Source: Thermotogae bacterium (GTDB taxonomy: Bacteria; Thermotogota; Thermotogae; Petrotogales; Kosmotogaceae). From it: a stretch of DNA of 17,986 bases. Under the pieces are notes generated by a model. That model searched no databases, was not told the DNA's origin, and worked only from the letters and a program-made list of their open reading frames with translations. The stretch's first letter is position 1. The number at the start of each line of letters is the position of its first letter. The translations under genes were made by a program, and so were the position numbers. Shown here piece after piece: positions 15,290 to 17,986 of the stretch. The DNA lies in assembly GCA_003643975.1 (NCBI GenBank), contig QNAR01000013.1, positions 1 to 17,986 on the forward strand, in the 5' to 3' direction.

Positions 15290-15304
15290 TACCCCGGCGG
15301 GGTA
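15290..15304. promoter_or_regulatory. Perfect GC-rich inverted repeat in the oxidoreductase leader
   Basis: TACCCC-GGC-GGGGTA, perfect 6-bp arms with a 3-bp spacer, lies between the proposed -10 (15319-15324) and the SD (15281-15276) of the oxidoreductase gene. It could be an operator or a small mRNA hairpin near the ribosome site. It stands out in an AT-rich gap. Confidence 0.45.
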
Positions 15305-15318
15305 AATTCTCGTCAATT

Positions 15319-15347
15319 ATTATAACACCGTTTTATATATATGCCAT
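15319..15347 (-). promoter_or_regulatory. Putative promoter of the oxidoreductase gene
   Basis: On the minus strand ATGGCA (15347-15342), a 17-base spacer, then TATAAT (15324-15319). Confidence 0.5.
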
Positions 15348-15423
15348 ATGTATATAGCAATTTTTGAATTTGTTGAGTTAGAATACTTTTAAGCACCTTT
15401 AGAACCACAAAGGAGGGGGTAAA

Positions 15424-16191
15424 ATGAAAATCCTCGTATTTGGCGGCATATTTTGGGATGTGTTTATCTATGGCAATGAACCCCATGAAGCAGAAATCCT
15501 TGAAATGCCCGGAGGCTCCGGGTTAAATATCGCATACGGCCTTTTTAAGCAAGGATTTGATGTCCACTTTTACTCAAACATTGGCTCTGACTGGCGTGGG
15601 AAAGAGATAAAGCGAATTCTTGCTGATGACAAATTCAATATCTCGCATATCAAGACATTAAACGACACAAAAACAGGACATCATATTGCCCTTAACGATA
15701 AACCAATTGCTGTTGACAGAGGCGCAAACAAAGAAAAAATAGATGTGCCTGTTATCGAAAAGGCCGATGTATGCGTTATAAACACGGAAATACCAAAAGA
15801 AGTTATACTGGATGCGTTAAAGATTCCTTCAAAATTGGCAGTGGTTGATCTCGGGCCCAGACCTGTTATATCGCCTGAAGAGCTTAAGAAAGCCTGTGAT
15901 ACAGAGTTGCTTCTTATAGGTACAGAAAAAGAGTGTAATGGAGCTTGTGATATTGTGAAACTCGGTCCTAAAGGCGCCCAGGTAAGAGATAAATTGATAC
16001 CATCAGATACATTTGTATACCCTTATACAGTTGGTGCGGGCGATGCCTTTGACATCACTTTCATAACATTGTATCTCAGAACCCGGGATATGCTCTTCGC
16101 AACAAGATCAGCGGTGGAAGCATCACAAAAAATGACAAGGGAAGTGAAGGGAGCTTTTTCAAAGGCAAAGGCTCTTGAAAACCTAATCTGA
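15424..16191 (+). CDS. PfkB-family (ribokinase-like) sugar or nucleoside kinase, short form
   Basis: A 255-aa cytosolic kinase. The PfkB layout is present: the first strand MKILVFGGIFWDVFIYG, the substrate region EMPGGSGLNIAYGLFKQGFD (the N-terminal Gly-Gly motif that usually reads GGxxxN), FYSNIGSDWRGKEI, and the C-terminal signature TVGAGDAFDITFI with catalytic base D207 and anion hole GAGD. It is 40-60 residues shorter than typical ribokinases; the stretch before the signature (LLLIGTEKECNGACDIVKLGPKGAQV) is compact, and the lid region also looks reduced. ATG 15424 follows AAGGAGGGGG. The family phosphorylates sugars, nucleosides or related alcohols with ATP; the substrate is not readable. 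It is followed by its own terminator, so it is probably monocistronic. Confidence 0.88.
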   Translation: MKILVFGGIFWDVFIYGNEPHEAEILEMPGGSGLNIAYGLFKQGFDVHFYSNIGSDWRGKEIKRILADDKFNISHIKTLNDTKTGHHIALNDKPIAVDRGANKEKIDVPVIEKADVCVINTEIPKEVILDALKIPSKLAVVDLGPRPVISPEELKKACDTELLLIGTEKECNGACDIVKLGPKGAQVRDKLIPSDTFVYPYTVGAGDAFDITFITLYLRTRDMLFATRSAVEASQKMTREVKGAFSKAKALENLI

Positions 16192-16246
16192 TTACCACCG
16201 CTTCACATTTTCACATACTTTAAAAATCACATAAGCTCTTGCATAC

Positions 16247-16280
16247 AAAGGGGGATCTTTATTTTGATTCTCCTTTTTTT
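16247..16280 (+). terminator. Intrinsic terminator of the PfkB kinase gene
   Basis: An 11-bp stem with two G-U pairs (AAAGGGGGATC with GATTCTCCTTT), 8-base loop TTTATTTT and a T run ending at 16280. It overlaps the -35 of the next promoter. Confidence 0.75.
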
Positions 16281-16307
16281 GAACCATATGGTATTCATAC
16301 GTATATC
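16279..16307 (+). promoter_or_regulatory. Putative promoter of the DUF1659-DUF2922 cluster
   Basis: TTGAAC (16279-16284), a 17-base spacer and TATATC (16302-16307). The spacer and -35 edge hold a perfect 10-bp palindrome ACCATATGGT (16283-16292), and ATACGTAT (16297-16304) overlaps the -10. Either could be a regulator site. Confidence 0.5.
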
Positions 16308-16358
16308 TTGCTATTATTTTATCGCGCGGCCGCAGAAAACAAACAGGAGGTGTAAAGC

Positions 16359-16595
16359 GTGGGACTTGGTTCAACAGTAGTAAATCTCAGTAACACAAAA
16401 AGGCTTCAGATCGTTTGGGATACCGGAGTTGTGGAGGATGGAGAGCCTGTTTACTACAGACAATCCATATCCGTGGACAGCTCCATAACTGAACAGGAAG
16501 CCTACGATGCGGCTTATAATCTCGCTTCTCTTTCTACTTATACCATCAGCGAGATAAGGCTTATCAGCACAGACAGTCTTGGACCAATTGACTAA
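16359..16595 (+). CDS. DUF1659 family small protein
   Basis: A 78-aa soluble protein matching my memory of DUF1659: VVNLSNTKRLQIVWDTGVVEDGEPVYYRQSISVDSS, then a helix with EQEAYDAAYNLASLSTYTIS and a closing strand (IRLIST). The start is GTG 16359 with CAGGAGGTG just upstream; the previous frame is blocked by the promoter region. In Firmicutes such proteins are encoded directly before DUF2922 proteins, exactly as here. No function is known to me. No signal peptide, membrane segment or catalytic motif is seen; its high content of polar beta strands suggests a small beta-sheet protein that may assemble with its DUF2922 partner. Confidence 0.8.
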   Translation: MGLGSTVVNLSNTKRLQIVWDTGVVEDGEPVYYRQSISVDSSITEQEAYDAAYNLASLSTYTISEIRLISTDSLGPID

Positions 16596-16612
16596 TGAGG
16601 AGGTGTGATTAG

Positions 16613-16822
16613 TTGAAAACGCTTAACATGAGATGGTACGACTCGGCTCAGGGAAAGTCAAAAGGGCTTGTGCTTAGATCCCCAAAAGACGGTTTAACCC
16701 AAGCAGAAGTTCAGAATGTCATGGACGCACTTGTGACTCTCAAAGTCATCCCATCGAACTACGCAACGGACTATGCCAGCGTCATTGACAAAGCCACAAA
16801 CGAACTTTTCAATTTGATCTGA
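16613..16822 (+). CDS. DUF2922 family small protein
   Basis: A 69-aa protein: KTLNMRWYDSAQGKSKGLVL (two strands), then SPKDGLTQAEVQNVMDALVT, the D/PKxGLTxxEVxxxMDxx pattern I associate with DUF2922, and a final strand-helix. The start is TTG 16613: AGGAGGTG (16598-16605) lies 7 bases before it, and the nearby GTG frame hits a stop within two codons. It follows the DUF1659 stop by 17 bases, so the two are co-transcribed. The function is unknown; conserved pairing with DUF1659 is established in other phyla. A strong hairpin follows. Confidence 0.82.
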   Translation: MKTLNMRWYDSAQGKSKGLVLRSPKDGLTQAEVQNVMDALVTLKVIPSNYATDYASVIDKATNELFNLI

Positions 16823-16831
16823 GCAAATCCA

Positions 16832-16856
16832 AAAGCGGGCCCGAAGGGCCCGCTTT
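16832..16856 (+). terminator. Strong hairpin between the second and third tiny genes
   Basis: A perfect 11-bp stem (AAAGCGGGCCC/GGGCCCGCTTT) with GAA loop. The 3' tail is only TTTCATT, so termination may be partial, and the SD of the next gene follows 7 bases later. Confidence 0.75.
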
Positions 16857-16874
16857 CATTAATGGAGGTGTAAA

Positions 16875-17099
16875 ATGTACTTTCTCAAGTCATTAACCGG
16901 ACTACTCTCTCTTGGCGCTTGTCTACTGGAAAGACCCGGTGAAGGAAGACAGAAGAAACAGGAACTAAAAAGCCTGTTGTATCAGGTTCTTCCAGAGGAA
17001 AATTGGAAAATCGACAAAGAATTGCTTGACGAAATTCTCGATAAAGCCATAGACATAGTGGTATCATGGTTAAACAGAACCATCTGGAAAACAGCCTAA
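16875..17099 (+). CDS. 74-aa hypothetical protein, third gene of the DUF1659 cluster
   Basis: A small protein with its own strong SD (GGAGGTG, 16864-16870) before ATG 16875, so it is very likely translated. It has a mildly hydrophobic N-terminus (MYFLKSLTGLLSLGACLLE), a charged Lys/Gln segment, and an acidic helical C-terminus (ELLDEILDKAIDIVVSWLNR). I do not recognise the family. In Firmicutes the DUF1659-DUF2922 pair is often followed by a small YvrJ-type membrane protein; this protein holds that position but lacks a clear YvrJ transmembrane helix. The C-terminal helix faintly resembles tails of phage LL-H-type holins, too weak a match to name it. Confidence 0.65.
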   Translation: MYFLKSLTGLLSLGACLLERPGEGRQKKQELKSLLYQVLPEENWKIDKELLDEILDKAIDIVVSWLNRTIWKTA

Positions 17100-17123
17100 A
17101 AGACCGCCTTCGGGCGGTCTTTT
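17098..17123 (+). terminator. Intrinsic terminator ending the tiny-gene cluster
   Basis: An 11-bp stem (AAAAGACCGCC/GGCGGTCTTTT) closed by a TTCG tetraloop, with the stop codon of the 74-aa gene at its foot and a TTTT end. Confidence 0.9.
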
Positions 17124-17141
17124 AACTGTGCAAATCACTTG

Positions 17142-17175
17142 GGTAGTTTCTTGACAAAGTATAGAATATTATATG
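17142..17175 (+). promoter_or_regulatory. Weak candidate promoter for the small membrane-protein genes
   Basis: TTGGGT followed by TAGAAT at about 17-base spacing lies in this stretch. A consensus TTGACA is nearby (17151-17156) but has no -10 at the right distance, so the assignment is uncertain. Confidence 0.3.
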
Positions 17176-17186
17176 GAGGGATTGCT

Positions 17187-17429
17187 ATGTTTGGAGATCT
17201 GATGCTCCTCGGCATTGCGTTAGTTAGCTACTACTTTTTCATAAGATGGATAACACTTTACCTATGGCACGGGAAAAGTGTGCGAAAGGAAATAGCAGAA
17301 AAGGCAATAAAAACCTTCAAAAAAGTCGAAAATGAAGCTCCTGCTCATGAGAAGCTCATAATAGAATCGAAAATCCACAGGATAAAAGAATGGGCCTCAT
17401 TTCATCTATCAGAACATAGGAAAGCCTGA
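17187..17429 (+). CDS. Small single-pass membrane protein
   Basis: An 80-aa protein starting at ATG 17187, which has GGAGGG 6 bases upstream; the longer in-frame version from 17139 has no SD. An N-terminal transmembrane helix (LMLLGIALVSYYFFIRWITLYLW) is followed by a basic, helical cytoplasmic tail (KSVRKEIAEKAIKTFKKVENEA ... ESKIHRIKEWASF). I do not recognise the family. The layout suits a membrane-tethered accessory protein. The next gene follows after 49 bases that can fold into a hairpin, so the two may form one unit. Confidence 0.6.
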   Translation: MFGDLMLLGIALVSYYFFIRWITLYLWHGKSVRKEIAEKAIKTFKKVENEAPAHEKLIIESKIHRIKEWASFHLSEHRKA

Positions 17430-17462
17430 AAGCGATTCTTTGAATACAAAATTCAGCTTTCA
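17427..17462 (+). other. Inter-cistronic hairpin before the DUF7670-like gene
   Basis: TGAAAGC (17427-17433) pairs with GCTTTCA (17456-17462), and TGAAT (17441-17445) pairs with ATTCA (17451-17455), leaving a 7-base bulge on one side. It ends 2 bases before the SD AAGGA (17465-17469), so it could affect translation or mRNA stability; there is no T run for termination. Confidence 0.4.
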
Positions 17463-17478
17463 AGAAGGATGATGCCTG

Positions 17479-17868
17479 GTGAGAAAAAAGCCTTTCGAAA
17501 TTTTCGAAAATGATAAGCTGAGCATTAAAATCGCCAAGATCACCACTCTTATCATTACTGCATTAATTGCTCTTGCTTTTGTAAGCAATGTAATATTTCC
17601 CGAAGAAGGAGAGTCTTTACCGACTCCTTACGAATTCCTCGAACTGATGTTCTTCCCCATGGGTGTGCTCGCTGGAATGCTTTTGGCATGGAAATGGAGA
17701 CTAACGGGTCCATTGATTACAATCGGGAGTTTAGCAATATTTTACGCTTTAGAGTATCACGCCAAGCAAAGATTCCCCAGAGGCCTCACCCCTTTTTTAA
17801 TAATAGTCCCAGCTTTTATTTTTTTGATAGATTATTTCGTTTCAAAAAATACTGGGTCCAGGGTTTAG
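17479..17868 (+). CDS. Small integral membrane protein, DUF7670-like
   Basis: A 129-aa protein with four hydrophobic segments: ITTLIITALIALAFVSNVIF, LELMFFPMGVLAGMLLAW, LITIGSLAIFYALEYHAK and FLIIVPAFIFLIDYF. The AWKWRLTGPL turn after segment 2 and RGL before segment 4 resemble the DUF7670 group of four-helix membrane proteins, from memory. The start is GTG 17479, with AAGGA (17465-17469) 9 bases upstream. The function is unknown. The stop codon lies in the first copy of a tandem 14-bp repeat, so the 3' end of the gene borders repeat-rich DNA. Confidence 0.65.
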   Translation: MRKKPFEIFENDKLSIKIAKITTLIITALIALAFVSNVIFPEEGESLPTPYEFLELMFFPMGVLAGMLLAWKWRLTGPLITIGSLAIFYALEYHAKQRFPRGLTPFLIIVPAFIFLIDYFVSKNTGSRV

Positions 17869-17886
17869 TTGTCAGGGTTTAGATGT
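17859..17886. repeat. Tandem 14-bp direct repeat
   Basis: CAGGGTTTAGTTGT followed directly by CAGGGTTTAGATGT (one mismatch). A related inverted segment, CTAAAACCCG, lies at about 17925-17935. The first copy includes the stop codon of the preceding gene. Confidence 0.6.
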
Positions 17887-17939
17887 TCTCTCTCGTGACT
17901 CGAATCTCGGCTCTTACCAGCCAGCTAAAACCCGCTATG

Positions 17940-17986
17940 AACTGCTTACGCAGTTGCTTTGAACTTCTAACGAAGTTGCCATGAAC
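17940..17986. repeat. Tandem mini-hairpin array (22-bp period), right copy, cut by the window edge
   Basis: Unit 1 is AACTGC-TTAC-GCAGTT (17940-17955) and unit 2 is AACTTC-TAAC-GAAGTT (17962-17977). Each has a perfect 6-bp stem and 4-base loop, and each unit is preceded by G and followed by GC. A third unit begins (AAC at 17984) in exact 22-bp register and runs out of the window. The two stems differ by a compensated G-C to T-A pair. Confidence 0.75.

Noticed and set aside
16325..16332. GCGGCCGC (NotI-type 8-bp palindrome) before the DUF1659 gene
   Set aside because: A chance restriction-type palindrome; placed in the leader but with no other sign of function or of engineered DNA.
16875..17099. 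74-aa protein as a phage holin
   Set aside because: Only a faint resemblance of the C-terminal helix; no clear transmembrane helix and no other phage genes.

Overview
The window reads as a chromosomal segment of a moderately AT-rich bacterium with strong Shine-Dalgarno sequences (GGAGG or GGGGTG, usually 6-9 bases before the start), frequent GTG/TTG starts and compact intrinsic terminators. The gene content (an RND permease without an adaptor, an OppB-type permease, an OYE-type flavin/Fe-S oxidoreductase, a NifX-like protein, a DUF1659-DUF2922 pair and secreted proteins with poorly known domains) fits Thermotogota, perhaps the Kosmotoga/Mesotoga branch. That placement is inferred from gene families; no rRNA or other marker gene is present.

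Layout, left to right. (1) 1-587, minus strand: 5' part of a secreted solute-binding protein running off the left edge. (2) 588-1064: AT-rich intergenic DNA with a promoter for the next operon. (3) 1065-3577, plus strand: MFS exporter, DUF6506 protein and class IV (D-amino-acid type) aminotransferase, closed by a hairpin shared with the convergent RND gene. (4) 3584-6673, minus strand: solitary RND efflux permease. (5) 6887-8494, plus strand: secreted beta-rich protein with an unnamed C-terminal domain. (6) 8501-9538, minus strand: solitary OppB/DppB-type permease with its own promoter. (7) 9662-11476, minus strand: secreted helical-repeat plus propeller-like protein, divergent from (8) 11570-12886, plus strand: exported DUF3887/alpha-beta hydrolase. 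(9) 12898-13227, minus strand: NifX-like protein. (10) 13362-15269, minus strand: OYE/Fe-S/FAD oxidoreductase. (11) 15424-16191, plus strand: short PfkB kinase. (12) 16359-17099: cluster of three tiny genes (DUF1659, DUF2922, 74-aa protein). (13) 17187-17868: two small membrane proteins. (14) 17869-17986: repeat-rich DNA.

Most genes are single units or short operons. The clearest non-coding signal is a family of tandem mini-hairpins of 21-22 bp period, one array at 13288-13345 and another at 17940-17986. The stems of neighbouring units differ by paired changes that keep base pairing, which points to selection on structure. Other items worth attention are the tiny DUF1659-DUF2922 operon, the secreted protein at 6887, perfect inverted repeats near the RND and OYE promoters, and two transporter subunits that lack their usual partners. 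No CRISPR array, tRNA, rRNA or insertion sequence was found.
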